Source: Pseudorhodoferax aquiterrae (lineage in GTDB: Bacteria > Pseudomonadota > Gammaproteobacteria > Burkholderiales > Burkholderiaceae_C). From it: a stretch of 64,000 nt of DNA. Of the stretch, positions 51,609 to 60,226 are shown in pieces. A program made the position numbers and the translations under genes. The stretch's first letter is position 1. Each line of letters starts with the position of its first letter. The notes under the pieces are model-generated. The model was given only the letters and a program-made list of their open reading frames with translations, was not told the origin of the DNA and did no database searches. The stretch lies in assembly GCF_014652235.1 (NCBI RefSeq), contig NZ_BMYK01000016.1:62001-126000 (forward strand), in the 5' to 3' direction.

Positions 51609-52286
51609 ATGCAGATTTTGATCATCGAGGACGAACTCAAGCTTGCCCAGTATCTTCAGAAAGGGCTGCGCGAGGAGGGATTTTCCGTGGACATGGCGCA
51701 CGACGGCGTCACCGGGTTGGAGGCGGCGTCGTTGCACCGCTACGACCTCATCGTGCTCGATGGCATGCTGCCTGGCTTGGACGGGTTGGCGGTACTCGCT
51801 GCGCTGCGGCAGAGCCAGCAGACGCCGGTTCTCATGCTGACCGCACGTGGGGAGGTCGAGGATCGGGTGCGCGGGCTGCGCACGGGCGCCGACGACTACC
51901 TCGTCAAGCCGTTCGCGTTCTCGGAGTTGGTTGCGCGGATTCAGGTTCTGCTGCGGCGCATGCTGCCATCGTCCGGCGAGACGACGGTGCTGAAGCTTGC
52001 AGACCTTGAGGTCGACCTCATTCGACGACGGGTCACGCGCGCTGGACAACGTTTGGAGCTGACCAACAAGGAATTCAACCTGCTTACGTTGCTGCTTCGC
52101 AGGCAGGGCGCTGTGTTGTCACGAACGGAAATTGCTGCGCAAATCTGGGGGATGAACTTCGACAGCGAAACCAACGTGGTCGAGGTTGCGGTCCGCCGTC
52201 TGCGCGGCAAACTGGATTTGCCATTTGACACGCCGCTCCTGCACACCGTGCGGGGCATGGGCTACGTGCTTGAACAACGCGGATGA
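51609..52286 (+). CDS. czcR: OmpR-family response regulator, CzcR/CusR/CopR-like
   Basis: The 225-residue regulator has a complete receiver: Glu7-Asp8-Glu9 acidic set (IIEDELKL), phospho-acceptor Asp51 in VLDGMLPGLDG, TAR motif, and DDYLVKP. The winged-helix domain has RAGQRLELTNKEFNLLTLLLRRQGAVLSRTEIAAQIWGM (ends given), TNVVEVAVRRLRGKLD and LLHTVRGMGYVLEQ, as in CusR/CopR/IrlR. ATG 51609 is overlapped by the end of the box-rich region. Its stop overlaps the kinase start (ATGA). It most likely binds the ATGAC-N6-GTCAT boxes, which is inference. Confidence 0.94.
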   Translation: MQILIIEDELKLAQYLQKGLREEGFSVDMAHDGVTGLEAASLHRYDLIVLDGMLPGLDGLAVLAALRQSQQTPVLMLTARGEVEDRVRGLRTGADDYLVKPFAFSELVARIQVLLRRMLPSSGETTVLKLADLEVDLIRRRVTRAGQRLELTNKEFNLLTLLLRRQGAVLSRTEIAAQIWGMNFDSETNVVEVAVRRLRGKLDLPFDTPLLHTVRGMGYVLEQRG

Positions 52287-53656
52287 CGAAGGCAGCCACC
52301 CGAAGTTTGGGGGCGCGGCTTTCGTTCTGGCTGGCGTTGCAGGCGATGGCGGGTTTGGGCCTTATTTGTGGAGCCCTTTACTTCGCCATCGACTGGACAC
52401 TTGCCGATCGTCAGCACGAAACCCTGGTTCAGAAGGAGCTGGCGGTACGAGATCAGATTGGCCAGAATCTGGCGAGATCGGATCCGGAAGAGTTGACCCA
52501 TTTGCTCAGTGCGATGCTGGCCGGCCATTCGGACCTGGGACTTCGCCTCGAGGAAGACAAGGGCGCGCTCATCTTCGATCACCCCTTGACCGTTGGATCA
52601 AGCAGCACCGATCCTCACGCGCATGTCGTGGACATGGCCATCGAGGGGCTGGAGCGACCCGTCCGGATGTATCTGACGCTCGACACGAGTGCCGACTCCG
52701 CACTGCTTCACAGCGTGGCTTGGATGCTGTTTCTCGCCGCGGTGGGTGGAGCCGCCCTTGTTTCCACGGGTGCGTTCGTGTTGGTCCGGTGGAACTTGAT
52801 GCCTCTTCACCAATTGGTCGCGCAGACGCAGAAGGTCACGGCCGACACGTTGGAGCGCAGGCTCGATGGATCCGCTCAGCCCGCAGAGATCCAGCCGTTG
52901 ATCGCTCAGATGAACGCCCTCCTGGATCGCCTCGCAGCGGCGTACCGGCAAATGGAAGCATTCAACGCTGACGTCGCGCACGAACTGAACACGCCTCTCA
53001 CCACCCTCATCAGCAGCAGCGAATTGGCGCTGCGTCGGTCGCACAGCCTCGCCGATTTGCAGGACGTCTTAGGGTCCAACCTTGAAGAACTCGCGCGACT
53101 TGCACGCATCGTGGCCGACATGCTCTTTCTGTCAAGGGCACATCGCGGCGTTGGCGCGCGACGGGAGCTGGTCAGCAGCTTGGCACAGCTAGCGGCGGAC
53201 GTGGTGGAGTTCCATGAAGCGGCCATGCAAGAGGCCGAACTGGAGCTTGAACTCGTAGGCGATGCGGCAGCAGCGGTCGATGGCAGACTTCTGCAGCGAG
53301 CACTGTCCAACCTGCTGAGCAATGCGACCAGGCATGCGACGCGCGGGTCAACGGTGAAGCTGATGATCCAACGAACGGACGACGACACGGTTCGAATCTT
53401 GGTGGAGAACGAAGGTGAAACGGTGTCAGCAGAGCATCTGCCAAGACTGTTCGATCGATTCTTCAGGGTGGATCCCGCACGCAGCCACGCGGACCGCAAT
53501 CACGGTCTTGGATTGGCCATCGTCGGCGCCATCGCGCACATGCACCAGGGTGGAACCGTCGCGGAGTCCGAAGGTGGCAGGACCCGGATCGGACTTTGGC
53601 TATCGGACTACTCGACCGCTGAAGGGCCCGGTGCGGCGCCTGCGGGGGCGCGGTGA
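52283..53656 (+). CDS. czcS: Metal-responsive sensor histidine kinase, CzcS/CusS-like
   Basis: A 457-residue kinase with two transmembrane helices: FWLALQAMAGLGLICGALYFAIDW near residue 15-38 and MLFLAAVGGAALVSTGAFVLVRW near 155-177. A HAMP region and phospho-acceptor His233 in DVAHELNTPL follow. N box LLSNATRHATRGST, a degenerate G1 (VENEGETVSAEHLP), F box LFDRFFRVD and G2 HGLGLAIVGAIAHMH are seen. It is coupled to the response regulator by ATGA. The periplasmic loop of about 100 residues should sense metal. The family is the heavy-metal sensor group (TIGR01386-like). Confidence 0.93.
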   Translation: MTKAATRSLGARLSFWLALQAMAGLGLICGALYFAIDWTLADRQHETLVQKELAVRDQIGQNLARSDPEELTHLLSAMLAGHSDLGLRLEEDKGALIFDHPLTVGSSSTDPHAHVVDMAIEGLERPVRMYLTLDTSADSALLHSVAWMLFLAAVGGAALVSTGAFVLVRWNLMPLHQLVAQTQKVTADTLERRLDGSAQPAEIQPLIAQMNALLDRLAAAYRQMEAFNADVAHELNTPLTTLISSSELALRRSHSLADLQDVLGSNLEELARLARIVADMLFLSRAHRGVGARRELVSSLAQLAADVVEFHEAAMQEAELELELVGDAAAAVDGRLLQRALSNLLSNATRHATRGSTVKLMIQRTDDDTVRILVENEGETVSAEHLPRLFDRFFRVDPARSHADRNHGLGLAIVGAIAHMHQGGTVAESEGGRTRIGLWLSDYSTAEGPGAAPAGAR

Positions 53657-53725
53657 CGCACGATGAGCACAACCTCTAACACAACCGCCACAACGGGGTA
53701 GGCGGCGCCCGTTTAGGCCGTGCGC

Positions 53726-54403
53726 TCACCCTCTCCTCGGGCCCAGCAGGTATCCGAACTCCTTGATGGTGTGCAACAACGGAAGCTGTCCCGGCTGGTC
53801 GATTTTGCGGCGCAGGCGTCCTATCGACCGATGCAAGTTGCTGAGGGAAATGGGTTGCTGGCGCCATACCCGGTCAACGAGAACATCGCGGGTGACCAAA
53901 GCGCCCGGTCTTTCCGCCAACACCATCACCATGGCAAATTCCTTGTAGGTCAATGAGAGCCTTCGGCCCGCTCTCTCCGCGCGCTTGCGCGAAAGATCCA
54001 GAGTGAAGTCGGCGATCTTGAACTCGGCGCCGACGCCGGCTGGAAAGTTAGCTCGGCGCACATGAAAGCCGACTCGAGAGAGCAGCTCGGGTACCGCCAC
54101 AGGTCGCCCAAGACAGTCGCTGGCCCCCTCCTCCAAGTACGACATCTTGCTGACGGCGCTTTTCGACAGATGAAGCACGATGACAGGCACCGACCTTGCC
54201 GCGCGCAGGCATTTGAGATACGACAGACCGTCCATTCCCGGAAGCTGCTCATCGATCAGCACCAAGCTGTGGTCCCGCTCGATGGCCATGTCGAGACCCA
54301 GGACGCCGTCCAAGACGACGTCCACGCAGTAACCGTTGTACTTCAGGCCCTGCGAAAGGTAGCTCGCCTCCTGAAGGTCGTTCATGACGATCAAGATTTT
54401 CAT
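53726..54403 (-). CDS. Response regulator with degenerate receiver
   Basis: The 225-residue protein is a paralogue of the regulator at 39333. Its receiver keeps Asp51 (IDEQLPGMDG), but the acidic pocket Asp7-Asp8 is Met7-Asn8, Thr78 is His78, and Lys100 is Arg100 (LGRPV). These changes suggest it does not undergo normal phosphorylation. The winged-helix domain is intact: RAERAGRRLSLTYKEFAMVMVLAERPG, LSNLHRSIGRLRRKID and HTIKEFGYLLGPR. It may bind DNA without phosphorylation or be a dominant partner of its paralogue. It has no adjacent kinase. The start at ATG 54403 opens directly into the receiver. Confidence 0.88.
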   Translation of the reverse strand: MKILIVMNDLQEASYLSQGLKYNGYCVDVVLDGVLGLDMAIERDHSLVLIDEQLPGMDGLSYLKCLRAARSVPVIVLHLSKSAVSKMSYLEEGASDCLGRPVAVPELLSRVGFHVRRANFPAGVGAEFKIADFTLDLSRKRAERAGRRLSLTYKEFAMVMVLAERPGALVTRDVLVDRVWRQQPISLSNLHRSIGRLRRKIDQPGQLPLLHTIKEFGYLLGPRRG

Positions 54404-54510
54404 GTCTGGGGACGCACCAACTTTCCGTTCCGTTCGAACCGGGGGAGGCACGAGAACATCGCATGCGCCATGCGGGTCGAAACAACGATCATTCTCTCCT
54501 CCACTTGGAG

Positions 54511-55029
54511 CTAGTCCTCACCGCCACGGTTGCGTGCGGCTAGCCCGTCGCGGCTCTCGAATGCCTTCATTACCATCGGAACGATCGCCATGATCAAAAG
54601 AGCAAGCAACGTAGCCAGGATGGCCGCGGATTCTTCTCCCATCCCTGCAGCGACTCCGATGGCTGCGGTCATCCAAATGCCCGCAGCTGTCGTCAGCCCC
54701 TTGACCTGAGCTTCCGATCCAGCTTTGAGGATCGTCCCGGCGCCAAGAAAACCAACACCGGCTATGACTCCTTGCAGCACCCGGCTCATGTCGGCGGGCC
54801 CGATGGTGAACAGATCGGATGCCACCACAAACATCGCAGCGCCCATGGCGACCAGCATGTGAGTTCGAACGCCAGCAGCCTTGCCCTTGGTTTCGCGCTC
54901 GATGCCGAGCAGGCCGCCGAGCACGCCTGCAAGAGCCAGCCGAAGTATCAAGCGCGTCGCTTCTTCAACGCTTCCAACGTCCGAAAATTCCTGGACCGCT
55001 GTGTCAACGATCCGGTTGAGAATGGTCAC
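54511..55029 (-). CDS. MgtC/SapB-family membrane protein
   Basis: The 172-residue protein starts at GTG 55029 behind an AGGAGG site. It has the MgtC core: LILRLALAGVLGGLLGIERETKGKAAGVRTHMLVAMGAAMF (ends given), DMSRVLQGVIAGVGFLGAGTIL and GLTTAAGIWMTAAIGVAAGMG. Four or five helices fill it; the C-terminal ACT-like domain of longer MgtC proteins is absent. MgtC proteins protect cells in low Mg2+ and within hosts, partly by acting on ATP synthase. It lies among envelope-stress genes, but the exact role is unknown. Confidence 0.93.
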   Translation of the reverse strand: MTILNRIVDTAVQEFSDVGSVEEATRLILRLALAGVLGGLLGIERETKGKAAGVRTHMLVAMGAAMFVVASDLFTIGPADMSRVLQGVIAGVGFLGAGTILKAGSEAQVKGLTTAAGIWMTAAIGVAAGMGEESAAILATLLALLIMAIVPMVMKAFESRDGLAARNRGGED

Positions 55030-55133
55030 CTTATGCCTCCTAAGCCACGCACCTCGTGACGGATGTCTCGTTCATCCGAGCGCGCAATCCGTGCACGGTC
55101 TGCCGCGGCCGCGCAGCGCCACGTTCCAATCCC

Positions 55134-55490
55134 CTAGCGTTCCGGTCCTAAGCGGTCCGGCTCACCCGTCGGTGCCTTGACCACCTTCTGACGCGCTGGC
55201 GCCTCATCCGTGGAAGCGCCCTCGCCTGAGGGTCGCCGCTCCGCCAGCACCTCTCGCAGTTGGACGGACAGATCCAAAAGTTTGGCCTTCTTGGCGTACT
55301 TTCCCCGGCGCTTCCATTCGCCCATCAACGCCACGGCCAATCGGAAGGAACGACCGTTCAGATCGAAAAGCCTTTGCAGCGAAAAAAGTCGATGCGACTC
55401 CAGAGACAGAATGAGATCGGCCAACACGGCGGTGTCGCGCCGGAAGGGATGGCACTTGATGTTCCGAGTTGCGCGCTTGTAAGGATGCAT
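55134..55490 (-). CDS. Hypothetical basic protein
   Basis: The 118-residue protein has no recognised domain. It is basic (MHPYKRATRNIKCHPFRRDTA), with a helical centre (LADLILSLESHRLFSLQRLFDLNGRSFRLAVALMGEWKRRGKYAKKAKLLDL, ends given) and a Pro/Ala-rich tail. No signal or membrane segment is found. It lies between the MgtC and DUF4148 genes on the same strand. Confidence 0.5.
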   Translation of the reverse strand: MHPYKRATRNIKCHPFRRDTAVLADLILSLESHRLFSLQRLFDLNGRSFRLAVALMGEWKRRGKYAKKAKLLDLSVQLREVLAERRPSGEGASTDEAPARQKVVKAPTGEPDRLGPER

Positions 55491-55626
55491 GCGGTACCTG
55501 GTGAGATGTGAGCCAGCATGAGCCGGAAATGGGCTTCGGGCTGCGGGTGCGCGACAGTGCGACCCTAGCAGCCCGAGATAACGGAGGTGGTGCGACCGCT
55601 TCGGCGGTCTCGGCAGTTCCGCCCGA

Positions 55627-55998
55627 TTACAGCTTGCCGCCGCCCATGGTGCCTTCCCGAACGGCCTGCACCGCCTCTGCGTGCACCTCGGCGCGGCTGC
55701 GCAAGCTCAGCGCCTCACGGTTCGTGCCGATGTCCGAGCCTTCGGCAGTGCTTTGCGGTCCGTCCTCTGCGAGGTCGCGCAGCACTTCGGCGCGAGAGAC
55801 AACGCTCTTGGACTTGGTGACCTGCGAGACGTATCCGACCTCGCCGGTCGGCGAGAGTCGGCCGGAGTCGCGCGCCTTGAAGTACTCGGCTCGCACTTGC
55901 TCCCGGGTCAGCGGCGCATCGGAAGCTGCGCTGGCCTGAGAGGCTGCACCGATCAAAGCGGCGAGTGCGACGATGGCGAAGCGATGGCGTTGAGACAT
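55627..55998 (-). CDS. DUF4148 exported protein
   Basis: A 123-residue exported protein: signal FAIVALAALIGAASQASAA, then SDAPLTREQVRAEYFKARDSGRLSPTGEVGYV, the DUF4148 core with L-T-R-E-Q-V-R-A-E. The tail has SLRSRAEVHAEAVQAVREG. Family members are common in Burkholderiales, short and periplasmic, and often change with stress or metals; function is unknown. GTAAC-AAAAAC-GTCAT on its strand (56083-56098) is 85 nt upstream and fits the regulon box in part. Confidence 0.88.
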   Translation of the reverse strand: MSQRHRFAIVALAALIGAASQASAASDAPLTREQVRAEYFKARDSGRLSPTGEVGYVSQVTKSKSVVSRAEVLRDLAEDGPQSTAEGSDIGTNREALSLRSRAEVHAEAVQAVREGTMGGGKL

Positions 55999-56082
55999 GG
56001 GGTTCCTTTCGTTAAAAACCTGCGCAACGTCTGCGCATGCCTCTAGTGTCGAAACCGAAACCGCCTCATGCCGAACCGGACG

Positions 56083-56098
56083 ATGACGTTTTTGTTAC
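56083..56098 (-). promoter_or_regulatory. GTAAC-N6-GTCAT box upstream of DUF4148 gene
   Basis: On the minus strand, GTAAC-AAAAAC-GTCAT keeps one full half-site and the 6-nt spacing of the regulon box. Confidence 0.4.
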
Positions 56099-56147
56099 CA
56101 GGACATTCGGGACTTCACGGAACGCTCCTTGAGGATGGTGAGAATGC

Positions 56148-56738
56148 TCAGGCCAGCAGCCGGCGCAGGTCTGCGGCGAACTGCTCGGCCGTCTGGTCGT
56201 GCCGCAGCACCACGCGCAGCATGCTGGCCGGGTCGTAGACATAGGTCAGCGCCGTGTGGTCCATGGTGTACGACGCGCCGGTGGGCACCTTCTTGTAGTG
56301 CGCCTTGAAGTCCTTCGCGAGCGCGGCCGTCTCCTCCAGCGTGCCATGCAGGCCGAGGAAGCTTGGGTCGAAGGCGGTGGTGTAGGCCTTGAGGACTTGC
56401 GGCGTGTCGCGCTCGGGATCGACCGTGACGAAGATGACCTGCACGCGGCTGCCAAGATCGCCGAGCAAGGACTTTGCCTGGGCGGCGCGTGCGAGCGCCG
56501 TCGGACAGACGTCCGGGCACTGCGTGAAACCGAAGAACAGCAACACGGCCTGACCCTTGAAATCAGCCAAGGTGCGCGTGCGACCCTCGGGGTCCAGCAG
56601 CCGGAAGTCCTGGCCGTAGTCGGCGCCCGACACGTCGATGCCGTTGAGTGTCGGCGTTCTGGGCTGGCAGGCCGCCAGGAGACCCGTCATCGCGGCCGTT
56701 GCAGCCGCCAGCAGGCTGCGTCGTCGAAGGTTAGGCAT
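56148..56738 (-). CDS. Sco1/SenC-type copper chaperone lipoprotein
   Basis: A 196-residue envelope protein with a lipobox-like end (TGLLAAC-QP). The Sco domain has FFGFTQCPDVCPTALARAAQ (CxxxC copper ligands) near residue 85 and the distal His in GASYTMDHTALTYVYDP. Sco proteins bring copper to cytochrome oxidase or act in thiol redox. It starts on the last base of the TonB receptor stop (TGATG), so it is coupled to that gene. This links copper handling with an outer-membrane transporter in one operon. Confidence 0.92.
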   Translation of the reverse strand: MPNLRRRSLLAAATAAMTGLLAACQPRTPTLNGIDVSGADYGQDFRLLDPEGRTRTLADFKGQAVLLFFGFTQCPDVCPTALARAAQAKSLLGDLGSRVQVIFVTVDPERDTPQVLKAYTTAFDPSFLGLHGTLEETAALAKDFKAHYKKVPTGASYTMDHTALTYVYDPASMLRVVLRHDQTAEQFAADLRRLLA

Positions 56739-58909
56739 CAGTAATCCACCCGCAGCGTGAGCTTGGCCATCCGCGGCGATCCGAGCTTGATCCAGTCCTG
56801 GGCGTACTGGTGACTGCTGGCGTAGTACTTCCGGCCGAACAGGTTGTCCACGTTCAACTGCAGCGAAGCCTTGGCAGCCGCGAACTCAAAGCGGTAGGCG
56901 ACCATCGCATCGACGCGCGCGTAGCCGGGCATCTGGAAGCTGTTGGCCGAGTCCCCCTGGCGCTGTCCTTGCGCAAAGACACCAGCGCCGGCGAGCCACT
57001 GATCGTTGAGCGTATAGCGCGCCCAAAGGCTCGCGGTGTGCCGCGCCACGTTTGGCAGCTGGGTGCCCTGGTAGGCCGGGTCGCTGAGCACCTTGGTGTC
57101 GGTGTAGGCGTACGAGCCGATCAGTGACAGCTGGTGCGTCACGCGTCCGGCAACGTCCCATTCGACGCCGCGCGCGCGGGCCTTGCCGATGGTGACGACG
57201 TTGTAGTACGGCGCCTCGGCGACGGTGACCTGGGCGCCACGGTTGCGCTTGGTTAGCTGGTACAGCGCGAGCGTCGAGGTGAGCCGGCCTTCCCGCAGCT
57301 CGATCTTGTGTCCTACCTCGAGCTGGCGGGCACGTTCGGCGCCCAGCGACGCCCCGGTCAGGGTGTCGCGGCCGTTGTTGGCGGACACCGAGTCTTGGTA
57401 CTGCACGTAGACGGACTGTTTGGGCGCGAACTGCCAGACCGCGCCCAGACGCGGTGTCGTGAAGGACAGCTTGTTGGCTTCCGTGCCAGGACTGCCGTAC
57501 ACCGCGTTCGTGCGGTCATGCCGCAGGGCGCCCATGAACGACACACCGTGGCCCAGGGTGACCTGGTCCTGCACGTAGATGCTGGTCCAGCGACTGTAGT
57601 CGTCCACCACGTCAGGCATGGTCAAGCTGGTGTCCAACCCAGGCGTGCTTCCCAGCACCGGGTTGTAGATGTCGGCCGAGGACACCTGCTGGAGGTAGGT
57701 CGCGCCCGTCTTGTCGGCGCGGTACGTGTCGAAGCCGATCAGCACGGTGTGGCCCAGGCCGCCCAGCTGGAACTTGCCCGTGAGGTCCACGTTCGCTTGG
57801 TCGATCTTGTAGCGCCCCTGCGGCCGCACGCCGAAGTAATAGCGGCACAGCGGATTGCCGGTGCCCGAGCAGGTCTGGTCCGCCGCACTGCCCATGCCGT
57901 AGTCGCCGCGGTACGGGTAGACGTCCATCTCCGAGGTGTCGCTGCGCAGGCGCATCAGCCGTCCCTTGACGAGCCAGGTCTCGTTCAACTGGTGCGTGGC
58001 ATCGAGCTTCACCGTGGTGGTCTTGGCGCTGGAGAGGTACGGAGAGTCGTTGAACTGGCGCGACCAGGGCAGATCGGCCGGCCTGTTGCCGATGGCTGGG
58101 ATGCCCATGTCCGTGCGGTAGCGGTTGTTGGAGTAGTCCAGCGTGGCCGTCACGCTGGTGCGCGCATCGGGCACCCACGCCAGGCTGCCAGTGAAGTTAC
58201 CCAGCCGGTCTTCGACAAAGTCGCGAATGGAGTCGGCCGTGTTGTAGGAGCCGGAAACGCGGCCGCGCAGGGTCTTTTCCGCATTGAGGGCGCCGGTGGC
58301 CTCCATGGCTGTGCGCGACAGCCCGTACTGGCCGATGGTCTGCTCGAAGCCGAAATGCGGACTCGCTGACACTGGCTTGGTGACGACGTTCACGAGCCCG
58401 CCCGGCTCGGACCGGCCGTAAAGAACGCTGGACGGCCCCTTGACGACCTCCACCGACTGCACGTTGGCCATGTTGATGGGCACGCCCATCACCTTGCTGC
58501 CGTCCAGGTAGTAGCTGGAGATGCCCGACATGGGCCCGAGCGAGGTCATCGACGTGCTCGGGAAGCCGCGCAGGATCAGCAGCGGTTGCATCGAACCGTT
58601 GAAGCCGAAATCGTATTGCACGCCTGCGACGTTGCGCACGGCCTCGGTCAACGTGAGCGCGCTCTGGTCCTGCAGGACCGCCTGCGGCACGACGGCGATG
58701 CTCTGCGGGGTCAGCAATGCGGGTGTGTCGGTGCGTGTGGCGGTGCTGCTGTCCGGCGCGCGGTAGTCCACACGCTCACCGATGACGGTGACAGATGGCA
58801 GCGCCTGGTTCCGAGCTTGGGCCTGGGCCGGCAACGACGGGGTGGCAAGCCCTGCGCACAGCAGCGCAGCGACCAGGGGGGATGGGTTCAACGGATTCGA
58901 CGGGTGCAC
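56738..58909 (-). CDS. TonB-dependent siderophore/metallophore receptor
   Basis: The 723-residue receptor starts at GTG 58909, shortly after GGAGAGG. Signal cleavage follows LATPSLPAQAQA. The plug domain has PALLTPQSIAVVPQAVLQDQSALTLTEAVRNVAGVQYDFGFNG (ends given) and GRSEPGGLVNVVTKPVS. The barrel ends ...MAKLTLRVDY, with a terminal aromatic. It matches TIGR01783-type siderophore receptors, but the following Sco gene raises the option of a copper-binding metallophore. TonB-linked uptake across the outer membrane is the family role. It follows the DUF2946-like gene on the same strand. Confidence 0.93.
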   Translation of the reverse strand: MHPSNPLNPSPLVAALLCAGLATPSLPAQAQARNQALPSVTVIGERVDYRAPDSSTATRTDTPALLTPQSIAVVPQAVLQDQSALTLTEAVRNVAGVQYDFGFNGSMQPLLILRGFPSTSMTSLGPMSGISSYYLDGSKVMGVPINMANVQSVEVVKGPSSVLYGRSEPGGLVNVVTKPVSASPHFGFEQTIGQYGLSRTAMEATGALNAEKTLRGRVSGSYNTADSIRDFVEDRLGNFTGSLAWVPDARTSVTATLDYSNNRYRTDMGIPAIGNRPADLPWSRQFNDSPYLSSAKTTTVKLDATHQLNETWLVKGRLMRLRSDTSEMDVYPYRGDYGMGSAADQTCSGTGNPLCRYYFGVRPQGRYKIDQANVDLTGKFQLGGLGHTVLIGFDTYRADKTGATYLQQVSSADIYNPVLGSTPGLDTSLTMPDVVDDYSRWTSIYVQDQVTLGHGVSFMGALRHDRTNAVYGSPGTEANKLSFTTPRLGAVWQFAPKQSVYVQYQDSVSANNGRDTLTGASLGAERARQLEVGHKIELREGRLTSTLALYQLTKRNRGAQVTVAEAPYYNVVTIGKARARGVEWDVAGRVTHQLSLIGSYAYTDTKVLSDPAYQGTQLPNVARHTASLWARYTLNDQWLAGAGVFAQGQRQGDSANSFQMPGYARVDAMVAYRFEFAAAKASLQLNVDNLFGRKYYASSHQYAQDWIKLGSPRMAKLTLRVDY

Positions 58910-59035
58910 AGACCTCTCCAGTTCCTTTATGAACGGCCGTGCGCAGACCGCGCAAGGCCTCGACGCCGCGGCACGCATCGGGTCGCGTGGCGCAACGCAG
59001 CGCAGGCCGACAGGGCACTGCACTTGAGCGACGGA

Positions 59036-59398
59036 TCAGGAGATGGAGGGCGGGCCGCGTGGCGGCAGTGGTGCACCAACGAGCGCCGCGATGTGGGCGG
59101 CGACGACGGGCTGCAGGGCATGAGCCAAGGGCTGCACTGGCTCGTCACGCGGCGTCTGCGGTGCCGGCGGCAGCGTCACGGCCAGGCACATCGGACATTC
59201 GATGGAATGGTGGCTGACCACGATGTCCTGGTCACCATCTTCGCCGAGGACGACCAGCTTGGCGCCTCCGCTGGCCGTGCAGATCAGCTCCATGGCCTGG
59301 GGCTGAACCACAGGGGCGGCGATGGCCACGCCCAGCGCGAGCACGAACCAGAGCAGGACCGTACGGGCCAGCGTAGTTGAGCGGCGCAAGGAATGCAT
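59036..59398 (-). CDS. DUF2946-like small exported protein
   Basis: The 120-residue protein begins MHSLRRSTTLARTVLLWFVLALGVAIAAP, a signal or anchor segment. The mature part has VQPQAMELICTASGGAKLVVLGED and HHSIECPMCLAVTLPPAP, with Cys and His residues that could bind copper. This fits the DUF2946 family, often beside TonB receptors and Sco proteins. The tail PHAL...PPRGPPSIS is Pro-rich. It lies 126 nt upstream of the TonB receptor start, same strand. Confidence 0.75.
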   Translation of the reverse strand: MHSLRRSTTLARTVLLWFVLALGVAIAAPVVQPQAMELICTASGGAKLVVLGEDGDQDIVVSHHSIECPMCLAVTLPPAPQTPRDEPVQPLAHALQPVVAAHIAALVGAPLPPRGPPSIS

Positions 59399-59506
59399 TG
59401 AAGGCGATGGTACGTGCTGAAGGTTCCCGTCCTCGTGGCCACGCCTTGGGCAATTTGCCCAAGGCGCCCGCATGGCTACATGCCTTCACCGTTCGCGGGA
59501 AAGTAC

Positions 59507-60211
59507 TCAGCGGCTGCTGGCCTTGAGTTGCTGCGCCACGCGCGACGACACCGCGCGCCGACGGTCAAGCATCGCCGACGCCGACGCCCGCACCTGCTCC
59601 ACCAGCGCGGGTGCTGCAACGCGGGGGTGACCGCTCTCGAACGGTGGCGCCGGGTCGTACTCCATCATGAGTTGGATCGACTTGGCGACATCCTCCCCAC
59701 GCAAGGTGGCCACCACGGTGAATGCGAAATCCAGGCCAGAGGTCACGCCCGCTCCCGTGATGCGGTTGCGGTCGACCACGACGCGTTCCGGCACGGTCTG
59801 CACACCGAACTGCTCCAACTGGTCCATCGACAGCCAGTGGCAGGTCGACTTGTATCCGGTCAACAGGCCGGCAGCTGCCAGCAACAGCGAGCCGGTGCAG
59901 ATCGAGGTGACCAGTTGTGCGCCCGCGGCCTGGGTCCTCAGGAAGCGCAGGACCTCCTCGTCCTCCATCAGGTCGGTCTGGCCCGGGCCGCCCGGCACGA
60001 CGACGACGTCGAACTGGGGCGCGTTGGCGAAGTCCACGTCGGGCAGCAGGCGCAGGCCGGTATCGCCATGCACAGGCGATGTGTCCTTCCACACCAGCTG
60101 CGCGCTGCAGTTTGGCGTTCGGGCGAGGACCTCGAATGGGCCGAGGATGTCGAGCGCCGTGATCTTGGGAAACACGAGCATGCCGATGCGGGTGGTCTTG
60201 GTCTGCGTCAT
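59507..60211 (-). CDS. DJ-1/PfpI-family protein (isonitrile hydratase-like)
   Basis: The 234-residue protein has the DJ-1/PfpI fold with KITALDILGPFEVLA at the start, VVPGGPGQTDLMEDEEVLRFL and the nucleophile elbow SICTGSLLLAAAGLLTGYKSTCHW, in which Cys is followed by TGS. This arrangement is that of isonitrile hydratase InhA and related enzymes. The late part YDPAPPFESGHPRVA is also typical. It is next to a GATase-AraC regulator of the same superfamily, which may control it. Confidence 0.9.
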   Translation of the reverse strand: MTQTKTTRIGMLVFPKITALDILGPFEVLARTPNCSAQLVWKDTSPVHGDTGLRLLPDVDFANAPQFDVVVVPGGPGQTDLMEDEEVLRFLRTQAAGAQLVTSICTGSLLLAAAGLLTGYKSTCHWLSMDQLEQFGVQTVPERVVVDRNRITGAGVTSGLDFAFTVVATLRGEDVAKSIQLMMEYDPAPPFESGHPRVAAPALVEQVRASASAMLDRRRAVSSRVAQQLKASSR

Positions 60212-60226
60212 GGTTGAAGGCGTTGG

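Noticed and set aside
51595-51610. Third box overlapping the czcR start (AACAC-AATTTC-GTCAT)
   Set aside because: Left half matches poorly and overlaps the start codon; not counted.
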